Shown: positions 16,975 to 26,055, counted from the first letter of the stretch. The stretch: 37,726 nt of DNA from Phosphoribacter sp044220725 (GCA_044220725.1 JBGAQN010000041.1:1-37726), one strand, 5' to 3'. Program-made: numbers and translations. Notes: generated by a model from the sequence alone, not told the origin.

Positions 16975-17553
16975 GTGTCAACTCCCCAGGCTGTGGTTCG
17001 CCGAGTCGACGAGCGCTCCATTGATGCGGTCTGCCAATTGTGGGCCCAGCAGCGCGACGAACGAGCGCCCGGTGAGATGGGGCTACGACGGGTGACCCCC
17101 GAGGTGGTCCGGGCTGCGCTGACCCGGCCAGAGGTCATCGCCTTTGCCGCCTTCGTTGACGGTGCTCCGGTTGGCTATGCGGTCCTGAGCGATTGCTCAC
17201 TCAATCCCTTCAGTGAGTCCGCGTGCATCTCGGTCGACCAGCTCTATGTCACCAAAGACGCCCGCAAGAGGGGCGTAGCTCGGGCTCTGATGTCAGCCAT
17301 TGCCACGTTCGCCGACCGGCACGGTGCCGAGCAGGTGGCCTGCAGCGTCCCGTCGGCGATTCGAGACGCCAACCGATTTTTCGCCCGCCTTGGCTTCACC
17401 CCCCTGACCATCCGCCGAGTCACGGCGACGGCGGCGTTGCAACGCCGCCTCGTCGGGGATACCGCCGAGTCGCGCTTCGCTCTGGACCAGGTGCTCGCCC
17501 GGCGACGGGTGGCCCGGATCCGCGCCGCACAAGGCCGATTCGCGGCGCACTGA
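16975..17553 (+). CDS. GNAT-family N-acetyltransferase
   Basis: This 192-residue protein has one GNAT fold. The beta strand ISVDQLYVTKDARKRGVARALM contains the acetyl-CoA pyrophosphate loop (R-K-R-G-V-A), followed by CSVPSAIRDANRFFARLGF, the usual helix and C-terminal strand. A basic C-terminal extension follows (about 160-192, rich in Arg and Ala). The substrate cannot be read from sequence; it could acetylate a small molecule or a protein N-terminus or lysine. The start is set by GAGGAAGG 6 nt before the GTG. It converges on the acyltransferase gene downstream, with a 42-nt gap and no strong hairpin. Confidence 0.88.
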   Translation: MSTPQAVVRRVDERSIDAVCQLWAQQRDERAPGEMGLRRVTPEVVRAALTRPEVIAFAAFVDGAPVGYAVLSDCSLNPFSESACISVDQLYVTKDARKRGVARALMSAIATFADRHGAEQVACSVPSAIRDANRFFARLGFTPLTIRRVTATAALQRRLVGDTAESRFALDQVLARRRVARIRAAQGRFAAH

Positions 17554-17595
17554 GCGCTCGCCGCGCCAGCTCACCCTGCCACGCACCCGAAGGTG

Positions 17596-19029
17596 TTAGT
17601 CGGGTGTCGCTTCGACGAGTTCCTCGTGTGCCTCGACGAGCAGGTCACGAACCCGCCACGGGTCGGGGAGCAAATCGGGACAGGAGCCGATGCCGATGTC
17701 CAGCGCTCCCGGGTAGCCCTGCGTGCACACGGTCAGTCCCATCCCGTCGCTAAGTGGCGGGAAGGGGAAGGTCCCCGTGACCCTTGCTCCGCGGCCGACG
17801 ACGAACTCCCGGGCCGGGGCCGGGACGTTGGAGACCATGAGATTGAACGGCAGGGCCACCTTGTCCGCCAGGCGGATGACGGCGGCGGCCTGGGTGAGCA
17901 GCTGGGTGATCGTTGGGCCGGCCACCGCCGCGACATCGGACATGAGCGTCGGGGGATAGGTTGGCGACTCCTTGGCGTGGGCCATCGCCGCGTGGGCGAA
18001 CTCCAGGCGCGCCACCGGGTCGGCCAGGTGGGTGGGCAGCGGGCACAGCGTGAGCATGATCTGGTTGCTTCCGACGCTGCGGCCTTGGCCGCGAATGGAC
18101 ATCGGCACCATGGCCACCAGGGGATCTTCAGGCAGGGCGTCGTTCTCGGCCAGCCATCCACGCAGGGCGGCGGCAGTCACGGCCATGAGGACGTCGTTGA
18201 GCGTCGTGCCGGTGGCCCGGCGAATCCGGGAACTTGGCCCCACCGGCATCGGCGTCCACGCCCAGGCCCGGTTGGCGGTGATGGCCGCGTTAAAGGGGGT
18301 CTTGGGTGCGCTGCCGACCCGCTCCCAATCCCGGGTCGAGGCCGGCTCGTCGTGTTCGACCAGCCGTTCCATGGAGTTGGCCAGCCAAGTGGCTGTGTCT
18401 CTGGTGGCCTTGAGGACAGCCGCTGGGGCCGCGGTGACCGCCTGGACCTCAAGGCGCAGGGCCGCGTTCGTTCGTTCGGTTGCCTCGGTCAGCCGATGCG
18501 CGAACCGGGAGAGCTGACCCGGTCCGGCGTCCGGTCGCCAGCGACGGTGCGGGTCCAGGCTCTGCTCGGTGCCGAAGAGAAGGGAGAGCAGGTCGCGCTT
18601 GCCCACCCCGTCCACCGCGCAGTGGTGGATCTTGGAGACCATCGCGCCCGTGCCGTCGGCCAGGCCGCCGATGAGCAGCAGTTCCCATAGTGGCCGGGAT
18701 CGATCCAGGTGCTCCTGGGAGAAACGGATTGCGGCATCGTGCACGTCCGTCGCGCCGGCGCTGCCGCCCAGGTCGAGGAAACGCAGATGCTCGTCAAGGT
18801 CGAACTCTGGGTCATCGACCCACCAGGGGCGGCCGACGACCAGGGCGGGCGAGCGGAGCTTGCGCCGCAGTAGAGGCGCCAGATGTAGGCGTGACTCGAT
18901 CTGATGAAACAACTCGTCCGGGCTGACCGCGCGGTCCAGCAGGGCCAAGAGCGTGACATGACCGACACTGACCTGGGTGTCCAGAGCCAGGAACGAGGAG
19001 TCAAACGCGGTGAGTTGGCTGGCCCGCAC
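17596..19029 (-). CDS. Wax ester synthase/diacylglycerol acyltransferase family protein
   Basis: This 477-residue enzyme belongs to the bacterial WS/DGAT family, which moves an acyl group from acyl-CoA to a fatty alcohol or diacylglycerol for storage-lipid synthesis. The catalytic HHxxxDG motif is intact (H135, H136, D140, G141 in KIHHCAVDGVG), preceded by RPLWE (112-116). The C-terminal half carries NDVLMAVTAAALRGWL, GSNQIMLTLCPLP and NLMVSNVPAP, as in the family. Length is normal. A strong GGAGG ribosome site precedes the GTG start. The neighbouring catabolic genes supply acyl-CoA, but no direct operon link exists. Confidence 0.93.
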   Translation of the reverse strand: MRASQLTAFDSSFLALDTQVSVGHVTLLALLDRAVSPDELFHQIESRLHLAPLLRRKLRSPALVVGRPWWVDDPEFDLDEHLRFLDLGGSAGATDVHDAAIRFSQEHLDRSRPLWELLLIGGLADGTGAMVSKIHHCAVDGVGKRDLLSLLFGTEQSLDPHRRWRPDAGPGQLSRFAHRLTEATERTNAALRLEVQAVTAAPAAVLKATRDTATWLANSMERLVEHDEPASTRDWERVGSAPKTPFNAAITANRAWAWTPMPVGPSSRIRRATGTTLNDVLMAVTAAALRGWLAENDALPEDPLVAMVPMSIRGQGRSVGSNQIMLTLCPLPTHLADPVARLEFAHAAMAHAKESPTYPPTLMSDVAAVAGPTITQLLTQAAAVIRLADKVALPFNLMVSNVPAPAREFVVGRGARVTGTFPFPPLSDGMGLTVCTQGYPGALDIGIGSCPDLLPDPWRVRDLLVEAHEELVEATPD

Positions 19030-19311
19030 CTACGACCTCCTGTGGACACGCCGACGTGTGCCTGGGAACCAGGCCGGATCGGGCCACCGTAGCAAGTGAG
19101 CGTGTCTCCCGGGCTGGATGAATGACGTCAGTCAAGGGGCGATGCCGTGACCGACCGCGCCAAGCGGCCGGCGCAACGCGCCCAACGGTCTCGGGGGACC
19201 AGGTCGGCTCGCCTCGATTCCACATGAAGGAAAACCCTGGGGACGTCCATTCCTTGACAATCTCAACCTTTCTAGAGTGTAACTGTCAACCCATTGGCAA
19301 GGAGGCGTGCG
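19030..19311 (+). promoter_or_regulatory. Divergent intergenic region with TTGACA promoter and candidate operator
   Basis: This 282-nt gap lies between divergent genes. It contains small palindromes (CCTGG/CCAGG at 19061-19073, and TGACGTCA at 19123-19130). TTGACA (19254-19259) with TGTAAC at 18-nt spacing (19278-19283) makes a plausible promoter. TGTCAA at 19284-19289 forms an inverted repeat with TTGACA across 24 nt, so the promoter sits inside a candidate operator. The ribosome site AAGGAGG (19299-19305) is 6 nt before the GTG at 19312. No gene is seen in the gap. Confidence 0.5.
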
Positions 19312-20520
19312 GTGAGCGAGGGATCGTCCGTAGCGGGGCGCGACGTCGTCGTCGTGGGCGGCGGAATCGGCGGTCTCTCGGTGGCCCTGGCTCTGGCCAG
19401 TCGTGGTCGTTCGGTTCGAGTCCTTGAACGGGCCGACCGCTTTGCTGAGGTGGGCGCAGGGCTGCAGCTGGCTCCCAACGCCACGAAGGTGCTTCGCGAG
19501 CTCGGAGTGCTCGACTCGGTCATCGAGGCGGGGGTGACTCCGGCGCGGTTGGTCATCGCCGATGCCCGTTCGGGTGAGGGTTTGGTCTCGGCCGACTTGG
19601 GGGACCGGTTCGTGCGGTCCTTCGGCGCGCCGTATGTCGTCGTGCACCGACATGATCTGCTGGACATCCTGTTGCGGGCTTGCCAGGACGTCGGGGTTGC
19701 CCTAGAGACTGGCAAGGACGTGTGCACTTCGGTGACGGTTGGCGATGAGGTCCGCGTCACCTGTGCCGACGGAAGCGAGTATGCCGCGCACGCCGTCATC
19801 GCGGCCGATGGCCTACGTTCCACGCTTCGCGCGTCGCTGCATGGCGCGGCCGAGCCGGTCGCTTCGGGCTATGTCGCATACCGCGGTGCCCTGCCCATCG
19901 AGCAGGTCGAGCGCCCCCACGACCTGGACACGGTCATAGCCTGGGTGGGCCCAGGACTGCACCTCGTGCAATACCCGATTCGGCGCGGCGACCTCTACAA
20001 CCAGGTGGCCGTCTTCAAGAGCCCCAGTTTCGGGACCGGCAACCCCGACTGGGGCGGGCCTGAGGAACTCGACGCGGCCTTCCAGGACATGTGCCCGGCG
20101 GTCCGGGTGGCCCTGCCTGCCCTGCAGCGCAATTTCCGGTGGCCTACGTTCGACCGGGACCCAGTTGCTCACTGGGTCGACGGTCGAACGGCCCTGCTCG
20201 GCGACGCCGCCCACCCGATGCTCCAATACTTGGCCCAAGGGGCCTGTCAGGCCATCGAGGACGCGGCAGCGTTGGCGGGACTGTTCGCAGCCCATGACCC
20301 GGTCGGTGGCGATGGGTCGGGGGTGCCGCGGGCGCTCGCGGCATACCAAGACCTCCGGGCCCCGCGCACGGCTCGCGTCCAGCGCTCTGCTCGGGTCTGG
20401 GGCGACATCTGGCACTTGGACGGAACAGGTGCGCTGGTGCGCAACGAGCTCTTCCGTGGAGTCACCAGTGACGACTATTCCTACGTGGACTGGCTGTGGG
20501 GCTGGGAGAACCCCATCTGA
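19312..20520 (+). CDS. FAD-dependent aromatic hydroxylase (3-hydroxybenzoate 6-hydroxylase-like)
   Basis: This 402-residue class A flavin monooxygenase has GGGIGG at 16-21 (FAD ADP-binding), AADGLRSTLR (DG motif) and LLGDAAHPMLQYLAQGACQAIEDA (G297-D298, FAD ribityl contact). It shares long runs with rhodococcal 3-hydroxybenzoate 6-hydroxylase as I recall that sequence: SGYVAYRG, NQVAVFKSP, WGGPEELDAAF, WVDGRTALLGDAAHP, WHLDGTG and RNELFRG. That enzyme makes gentisate from 3-hydroxybenzoate with NADH and O2. A salicylate- or 6-hydroxynicotinate-type substrate is possible. The CoA ligase and transporter genes follow on the same strand. Confidence 0.85.
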   Translation: MSEGSSVAGRDVVVVGGGIGGLSVALALASRGRSVRVLERADRFAEVGAGLQLAPNATKVLRELGVLDSVIEAGVTPARLVIADARSGEGLVSADLGDRFVRSFGAPYVVVHRHDLLDILLRACQDVGVALETGKDVCTSVTVGDEVRVTCADGSEYAAHAVIAADGLRSTLRASLHGAAEPVASGYVAYRGALPIEQVERPHDLDTVIAWVGPGLHLVQYPIRRGDLYNQVAVFKSPSFGTGNPDWGGPEELDAAFQDMCPAVRVALPALQRNFRWPTFDRDPVAHWVDGRTALLGDAAHPMLQYLAQGACQAIEDAAALAGLFAAHDPVGGDGSGVPRALAAYQDLRAPRTARVQRSARVWGDIWHLDGTGALVRNELFRGVTSDDYSYVDWLWGWENPI

Positions 20521-20576
20521 TCGGTTTCGGCATTTCTCACGACGGCACCACCTCTGTGATGCGCTCACGCGCGACC

Positions 20577-20607
20577 TAGCATCGGCACTCGACTCACCTC
20601 AGGAGGA
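20577..20607 (+). promoter_or_regulatory. Possible internal promoter and ribosome site of the CoA ligase
   Basis: TAGCAT (20577-20582) may be a -10 box within the 94-nt gap. AGGAGGA (20601-20607) is a strong ribosome site 7 nt before the ATG at 20615. Confidence 0.4.
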
Positions 20608-20614
20608 CTGACGC

Positions 20615-22147
20615 ATGACCTTCAACCTCTCCTCGATCCTGCGGGACTCAGCGCGGCGCGACCCGCAGCATGAGGCCATCGTCACGGACACCGAGCGGAT
20701 CACCTACGGGGACCTGAACCGCCGGTCTGACGCCGTGGCGGCCGGGCTCATCGCGGCAGGGCTCGCTCCGGGCGGAGCGGTCATGCTCCAGTTGCCCAAC
20801 GTCCCAGAGTTCGTCGTCGCGTTGCACGGCATCATCAAGGCCGGAGGGGTCGTCATCCCGACGAACACCCTCTACAAGGCCGGCGAGCTGTCCTACGTTC
20901 TGGAGAATGCTTCGGCCAAGCACATCATCACCGTGGATGCCTCGGCGGGGGAGGCCGCACAGGCGGCCGCCGACGCCGGCGGTGCCACGGTGTTCATCCT
21001 CGGTGATCTCCCCGCATCGGTGCCCGATGGCGTCGTGGTTCGGCCCTTCGCCGAGTTGGCCGACCACGAGGTGCCCGACCCAGCCCCGTTCGTCCAGCGC
21101 GACCCCGGTGACACCGTGGTGCTCCTGTACACCTCTGGCACGACCGGCAAGCCCAAGGGAGTGCAACTTACCCACTTCCAGCTCTATATGAACGCCGGTG
21201 CGCACATCGAGGCGTTCGAGATGGGCCCGTCAAGCAAGATCATCGCGGTCATGCCGCTGTTCCACGCCCTGGGCCTGTCCGGGATCCTCAACGCCACAGT
21301 GCGGGCCGGCGGGACGGTGCTGCTATTGCCCAAGTTCGACACCGAGAAGGTCCTGCACACCCTTCAGGCCGAGGGAGCCACCCATATTCATGGCGTCCCG
21401 ACGATGTACCACTCGTTGCTTAACCACCCGACGCTCCCGTCGTTTGACACGTCCACGCTGGCCTTCTGTGGATCGGCCGGGGCGGCTATCGCCGCCGAGA
21501 TCATCGACCAGGTCGAGCAGACATTCGGCGTCCAGATCCTGGAGATGTACGGCCTGACCGAATCTGGCCCCGTGGCGACGATCAACATGCCTCGAGACCG
21601 TAAGCCTTACAGCATCGGGAAGGCGATCCCGGGCGTGGACATCGAGATCTGGGACGAGCAGAAGAACCGGCTCCCCCGGGGCAAGTTGTCCATCGGGGAG
21701 ATCATGATTCGCGGACACAACACGATGTCCGGCTACCTGAACAACCCGGAAGCCACTGCGGCGGCCTTCACCAATGGCTGGCTGCACACCGGCGACCTGG
21801 CCTGGATGGACGAAGACGGGTTCCTGTTCTTCGCCGACCGGAAGAAGGAACTCATCATTCGTGGGGGATACAACGTTTACCCCCGCGAGGTCGAAGAGGT
21901 GCTGTACACCAACCCCAAGGTCTCGGAGGCAGCCGTCGTCGGCGTCCCCGACGAGCGCCTGGGCGAGGAGATCAAGGCCTTCCTCACCCTGAAACCTGGT
22001 GAGGAAGGGACGCCGCAGGAGTTCATCGACTACGTCAAGGAGCGCCTGGCAGCGTACAAATACCCGCGCATCGTCGAGGTCATCCAAGAGATGCCCAAGA
22101 GTGCGACGGGGAAGATCCTCAAGAAGGAACTCGCCAACCGCGCGTGA
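20615..22147 (+). CDS. Acyl/aryl-CoA ligase (AMP-forming)
   Basis: This 510-residue ANL-superfamily enzyme activates a carboxylic acid through an acyl-adenylate to its CoA thioester. The P-loop is YTSGTTGKPKG, with MYGLTESGP (A5), TGDLAWMDEDGF and DRKKELIIRGGYNVYPREVEE (A8 hinge). The catalytic lysine K500 is in KSATGKILKKEL. Length and motifs fit medium/long-chain or aryl-propanoid ligases. With an aromatic hydroxylase upstream and an aromatic-acid transporter downstream, a phenylpropanoid or other aryl acid is a reasonable substrate (inference); a fatty acid cannot be excluded. The transporter starts 57 nt downstream. Confidence 0.9.
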   Translation: MTFNLSSILRDSARRDPQHEAIVTDTERITYGDLNRRSDAVAAGLIAAGLAPGGAVMLQLPNVPEFVVALHGIIKAGGVVIPTNTLYKAGELSYVLENASAKHIITVDASAGEAAQAAADAGGATVFILGDLPASVPDGVVVRPFAELADHEVPDPAPFVQRDPGDTVVLLYTSGTTGKPKGVQLTHFQLYMNAGAHIEAFEMGPSSKIIAVMPLFHALGLSGILNATVRAGGTVLLLPKFDTEKVLHTLQAEGATHIHGVPTMYHSLLNHPTLPSFDTSTLAFCGSAGAAIAAEIIDQVEQTFGVQILEMYGLTESGPVATINMPRDRKPYSIGKAIPGVDIEIWDEQKNRLPRGKLSIGEIMIRGHNTMSGYLNNPEATAAAFTNGWLHTGDLAWMDEDGFLFFADRKKELIIRGGYNVYPREVEEVLYTNPKVSEAAVVGVPDERLGEEIKAFLTLKPGEEGTPQEFIDYVKERLAAYKYPRIVEVIQEMPKSATGKILKKELANRA

Positions 22148-22204
22148 CCCTTCGCCCTGCTCAGCACGACCCCTCCGTTGCACCCGTTCCGTGGAAGGTC
22201 TCTG

Positions 22205-23509
22205 ATGAACCTACGTGAAGCAATCGCCACGCAGCCGATGCGGGCGTTCCAGAAACGCATCATCGGCATCTGTATCGCCCTCGCCTTCGTCGACGGATTC
22301 GAGGTGCTCGTTGCGGCGTTCACCTCGACCGCCGTAGCCAAGGCGTTCGCCCTGCCCAACGCAGCCGACATCGGCTACTTCCTCAGCGCCGGGACATTCG
22401 GTATGGGCCTGGGGGCTATCGTCATCTCGCCGCTGGCCGACAAACTCGGTCGGCGCAAGCACATTCTCATGTGCCTCGCGCTCATCTGTGTCGGCATGGC
22501 TGCCTCAGCCCTGGCTCCGACTTCGAGCTTCCCCTTCCTGCTCGGCGCTCGCTTCTTCGCCGGTCTGTGGATCGGAGCGCTCATCCCCAGCCTCAACATC
22601 CTGGTCTCCGAGTACTCCTCCGACGCCAAGCGTGGCACGGCCATGGGCATCTACGGGATCGGCCTGCCGGCCGGTGCTGCCACCGGTGGCTTCATCACCA
22701 CCTTCCTGCTCAACGCCTGGGGTTGGTCGGCGCCGTTCTGGTTCGGTTTCATTCTCACGGCGATCCTCTTGGTCGCGGCCTACCTGTGGCTGCCTGAGTC
22801 GATCCCGGCGCTGCCGGCCGCTCACGCCGCTACTGGCAAGCCGCAGAACGTCGTTCAGATGATCTTCGGCGGCAAGATGCTCGGTCGCACCATGCTCCTC
22901 TGGTTCGGGTATGCCTGCCTCATGGCTGCCTTCTACTTCGCCAACACCTGGACCCCGCGCCTGGTCGTCACCTACCTCACCAACCCGGCCAACGGCGGAA
23001 TGGCACTCAAGGACGCCCAGGCCATCGGCAACAACGCTGGCGTGTTGGTGGCCGTCGGCGGTGTCGTCGGCGCGCTGCTGTTTGCCTTCCTGGCGCGCCG
23101 GGTCCACCCGCGCCTGCTGACCGCTTACACCCTTCTGTGGGGCCTGGCCGCCTATGTCATCTACGCCAACGTGTTCCGTTCGACCTCGGCGGCACTGCTT
23201 GCGGCCGTGGGCGTCGGGATCGCTGCCAATGGCGGCGTCGCGGCCTTCTACGCCATCAGCCCGAGCGTCTACCCGACCGCCGCCCGTGGGACCGGGGTGG
23301 GCTGGATGGTCGGCTTCGGTCGCGTCGTCTCGATCCTGGCGCCTATCGTGTCCGGCTACCTGATCGACGGTGGCATGGGCTCGCAGACGCTCTACCAGAT
23401 CTACGGCGTCATTCTTGCCATCGGCGCCCTGCTCGTCTTCATGTTGCACAAGGCGATGTCCTCGGACTCGACCTCGATGAACGAGCAAGTCTCGGCAGCA
23501 AGTCACTGA
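22205..23509 (+). CDS. MFS transporter, aromatic acid:proton symporter type
   Basis: This 434-residue protein has about 12 membrane helices. In helix 1, FVDGFEVLVAAF corresponds to the DGF(D/E) motif of aromatic-acid symporters such as PcaK/BenK. The loop 2-3 motif is SPLADKLGRRKHILM, and the helix 8-9 region has GVVGALLFAFLARRVHPR. It probably imports an aromatic acid with protons. The ATG at 22205 has GGAAGG (22193-22198) 6 nt upstream and removes a short TTG-initiated extension. It is cotranscribed with the ligase, most likely. A strong hairpin ends the transcript. Confidence 0.88.
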   Translation: MNLREAIATQPMRAFQKRIIGICIALAFVDGFEVLVAAFTSTAVAKAFALPNAADIGYFLSAGTFGMGLGAIVISPLADKLGRRKHILMCLALICVGMAASALAPTSSFPFLLGARFFAGLWIGALIPSLNILVSEYSSDAKRGTAMGIYGIGLPAGAATGGFITTFLLNAWGWSAPFWFGFILTAILLVAAYLWLPESIPALPAAHAATGKPQNVVQMIFGGKMLGRTMLLWFGYACLMAAFYFANTWTPRLVVTYLTNPANGGMALKDAQAIGNNAGVLVAVGGVVGALLFAFLARRVHPRLLTAYTLLWGLAAYVIYANVFRSTSAALLAAVGVGIAANGGVAAFYAISPSVYPTAARGTGVGWMVGFGRVVSILAPIVSGYLIDGGMGSQTLYQIYGVILAIGALLVFMLHKAMSSDSTSMNEQVSAASH

Positions 23510-23515
23510 TGAGAT

Positions 23516-23551
23516 CCTCGGGGCGCTCGCCAGACGGTGGGCGCCCCGAGG
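23516..23551. terminator. Bidirectional terminator between transporter and IclR gene
   Basis: A perfect 11-bp stem, CCTCGGGGCGC (23516-23526) with GCGCCCCGAGG (23541-23551), has a 14-nt loop. It fills the 53-nt gap between the convergent genes. Confidence 0.75.
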
Positions 23552-23562
23552 CATTCAGGGGC

Positions 23563-24303
23563 TCAGGTTCGCAGCAGCGAGATGATTTGGTCGGCAGCAG
23601 TGCGCAAACCCGCGACGATCGTGGGCACGGCGTCTTGGCTGAAACGAATCGTCGGAAGCGACACCGAGAGTGCGGCCAGCGGTCCGTCGGAGTCCGCAAC
23701 GACGAGCCCCAGCGCCGTGACCCCGCGCTCGGTCTCGCCGTTGTTGACGGCATACCCTTGCTTGCGGATCCGGGTCAGCTCCCGCCGCAGGCTGGCGGTC
23801 GCGGTGGCCGGTATCTCTCCGGCGCCGGTGGGCCCGGCAGGGTAGAGCTGGTCGAGAGTCTCGGTGGGTAGCGCGGCGAGGATGCACTTGCCTCCCGAAG
23901 TCCGGTGCGCAGGCAACATGGCACCGACCCGGCTGCCGATGCGCAACGACTGGAAGGATTCGACGCTCGCGATGAACCGCACCTGCCGGCCCACGAGCAC
24001 CATGAGATGAGTGGTTTCCTCGGTGCTGTCGCGCAACTGAGCCAGAGCCGGAGCGGCCAGATCGGCGAGATTAGCCCGGGTGATGCGATTGCTGACCATC
24101 TCTTCCAGGGCCGGTCCGGCCCGGTAGGTGCGGTCATGGCTTTGCACGACGAAACCTCGATAGCGCAAGGTGGACAGCAGTCGGTATGCCGTGGACGGCG
24201 CTACCCCCAACTCTGCGGCGACCTCGCTGACACCCACTCGGGCTTTGCTGGCCACCAGCATGAGCAGCCGCAGCGAGTTGTCGACGGACTCCAGATAGGT
24301 CAT
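23563..24303 (-). CDS. IclR-family transcriptional regulator
   Basis: This 246-residue protein has an N-terminal winged helix-turn-helix (about 20-60; VSEVAAELGVAPSTAYRLLSTLRYRGFV is split across the recognition helix). The C-terminal IclR effector domain follows (about 75-246; MLPAHRTSGGKCILAAL, YAVNNGE and GVTALGLVVAD). IclR proteins commonly control aromatic-acid catabolism by binding the substrate or an intermediate. It converges on the hydroxylase-ligase-transporter genes and diverges from the unrecognised gene across 97 nt. The ATG at 24303 lacks a well-spaced ribosome site (GGAGG is 17 nt away). The inverted repeat upstream of the hydroxylase is a candidate target (inference). Confidence 0.92.
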   Translation of the reverse strand: MTYLESVDNSLRLLMLVASKARVGVSEVAAELGVAPSTAYRLLSTLRYRGFVVQSHDRTYRAGPALEEMVSNRITRANLADLAAPALAQLRDSTEETTHLMVLVGRQVRFIASVESFQSLRIGSRVGAMLPAHRTSGGKCILAALPTETLDQLYPAGPTGAGEIPATATASLRRELTRIRKQGYAVNNGETERGVTALGLVVADSDGPLAALSVSLPTIRFSQDAVPTIVAGLRTAADQIISLLRT

Positions 24304-24400
24304 CCGCTCACAACCCCGTTCCTCCAGACGAAAAGGTGGCCCCCGTCACGGTACGGCCCGGGGTCTCATGGAGGGAACCCCGACGACAAGGTGGTCTGGA
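24304..24400. promoter_or_regulatory. Divergent promoter region, iclR and unknown gene
   Basis: This 97-nt gap separates two divergent starts and must carry both promoters. No clear -35/-10 pair could be assigned. AAGGTGG (24388-24394) is a weak ribosome site 6 nt before the ATG at 24401. Confidence 0.35.
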
Positions 24401-25999
24401 ATGTCGCTGGACTTCGGAGTCAATCTCCCCGTGGGGCCGGACGGGTCCCGGAGCAGCACTGCGTGGGCTCTGGCGATCCTCGCAGCCTCCGTGGCCGGAG
24501 TCGATGACGTCTTGGCCGCGGACATCCGTGCGGCCAAGGACTGGCGCCACACCTATCCGGAGTACTTCACCCGGATCGTCATCGCCGAGGCCCAGTCTCC
24601 TCACGCTGCCCTTCAGGTGGCCCGCCAAGGGCTGACAGCGGCTCGGGCACTGAGTGTCGTCGTCGGCGCCGACGGGGTGGACCGGCCACTCGCGCCCCCG
24701 GCCGACCGTGGGGATCCCGGCCTGCGAACCGTCGCTGTGAGCGGTCACGATGAGCGGGTTCGTGAGCTCGTCGTGCCCTACCGCGGCGAGAGTCTGCGGG
24801 GTCTGGCCCTCCTGCGGCAACTGGATGACTGGGTGCGCCGAGGGATTGTCGAGCCCAGCTTCGCCGACGCAGTTGGTGCCGTCGTCCGCAATCCGGACTG
24901 GCTGGACCTGCGCGAACGAACCTTCGCGCTTGTCGGGGCTGGTGCCCAGATGGGTCCGTTTGCCCAACTCGTGCAGTGGGGCGCCCGGGTGGCCGCCATC
25001 GATCTGCCCCGGCCGGAGATGTGGCGGCGGTTGCTGGCCACGGTTCGGGAGTCGGCCGGCACGATGTATGTGCCGGTCCGGGCCACGACCGACCCGATCG
25101 AAGCCGAAGTCCCCATCCGTGCGGGGGCCAATCTGCTCACCGACGTCGGCTCCGTCGCCAGCTGGCTGGACGGTCTGGCCGGGCCGATGACGATCGGCAA
25201 TTACGGCTACGCCGACGGGGTGCAGTTCGTGCGGTTGTCGATGGCTTTCGACGCGTTGCTCGAGACGCTGCGCAAACGCCGGGAGGATCTGTCGGTCACC
25301 TATCTGGCGACTCCGTCGGACGTCTTCCTCGTTCCCGTCAATGCGGTCGACATGGCCCAACAGCGTCACGGCCGGCAGACGCCGTTGCTGTTTGCTGGGA
25401 AGCTCGTCCACGCGGCGAGCGCTGGCCGTTGGTTCAGTCCGAACTACGGTGCGGGCGGGGTCATCGAGACGGCGACCGAGCGCTTCGGTGTGGTCAACGC
25501 GTTCATTGTTGCTCAAGGGCCGAACTACGCGCTGGCGAAGCGGCTGCAGCGTTGGCAAATGACCGGGACGCGGGCTGACGGCATGCTGACGTCGGTCCAC
25601 ATCGCGCCTCCCACCCGGACCGGCTCGGTCCACTCCAACCCGCTCATGGCCGAACGTCAGCGGCTGACCGCCTATGTGGGGATCGAGACCTTCGACGCGC
25701 CGACTACCGAAGCTCTTGCCGGCGCGATCCTGGTCCACGATCTGCACAACCCGGCTTCGCCCGCTAACCCGGCGACCCCGCTCGGGCATCCCCACGAGGC
25801 ATTCATGTTCGCCGCCAATCCGGGTGGCCGCTGGCGAGTGCCCTTCGACGTGGGCAGCACGGTCCCGCTGCTGCACGAGCTGACCACGGCCCGCCTGCGG
25901 ACTGGCTCGCTGTTTCACGGTATGCCGTCTCGGCTGTCGGGCGCGAAGCGGTTGCCTGGTGTGGGCGCGCTGCTCCGTCGTTGGGCGCCGCGCGACTGA
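24401..25999 (+). CDS. Unrecognised 532-residue protein with Rossmann-like GAGAQMGP loop
   Basis: I do not recognise this family with certainty. The N-terminus is MSLDFGVNLPVGPDGS. A dinucleotide-fold-like segment, RTFALVGAGAQMGP (loop at 179-186), is followed by ARVAAIDLPRP, then ANLLTDVGSVASWL, GNYGYADG, YLATPSDVFLVPVNAVDMA and NPGGRWRVPFDVG. There is no signal peptide. It has the length and globular composition of an enzyme that may bind NAD(P) or SAM. The ATG at 24401 has a weak ribosome site; the ATG at 24368 would add 11 residues. It is divergent from iclR and convergent with the acyl-CoA dehydrogenase operon, so a role in the same catabolism is plausible but unproven. Confidence 0.75.
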   Translation: MSLDFGVNLPVGPDGSRSSTAWALAILAASVAGVDDVLAADIRAAKDWRHTYPEYFTRIVIAEAQSPHAALQVARQGLTAARALSVVVGADGVDRPLAPPADRGDPGLRTVAVSGHDERVRELVVPYRGESLRGLALLRQLDDWVRRGIVEPSFADAVGAVVRNPDWLDLRERTFALVGAGAQMGPFAQLVQWGARVAAIDLPRPEMWRRLLATVRESAGTMYVPVRATTDPIEAEVPIRAGANLLTDVGSVASWLDGLAGPMTIGNYGYADGVQFVRLSMAFDALLETLRKRREDLSVTYLATPSDVFLVPVNAVDMAQQRHGRQTPLLFAGKLVHAASAGRWFSPNYGAGGVIETATERFGVVNAFIVAQGPNYALAKRLQRWQMTGTRADGMLTSVHIAPPTRTGSVHSNPLMAERQRLTAYVGIETFDAPTTEALAGAILVHDLHNPASPANPATPLGHPHEAFMFAANPGGRWRVPFDVGSTVPLLHELTTARLRTGSLFHGMPSRLSGAKRLPGVGALLRRWAPRD

Positions 26000-26029
26000 C
26001 CGATCACGCGCCGTGCACCGTGAGCCCCC

Positions 26030-26055
26030 CGCCAGCGGGCGCGTGGCCGCTGGCG
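26030..26055. terminator. Bidirectional terminator
   Basis: A perfect 9-bp stem, CGCCAGCGG (26030-26038) with CCGCTGGCG (26047-26055), has an 8-nt loop. It lies between two convergent genes with stops at 25999 and 26068. Confidence 0.7.
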
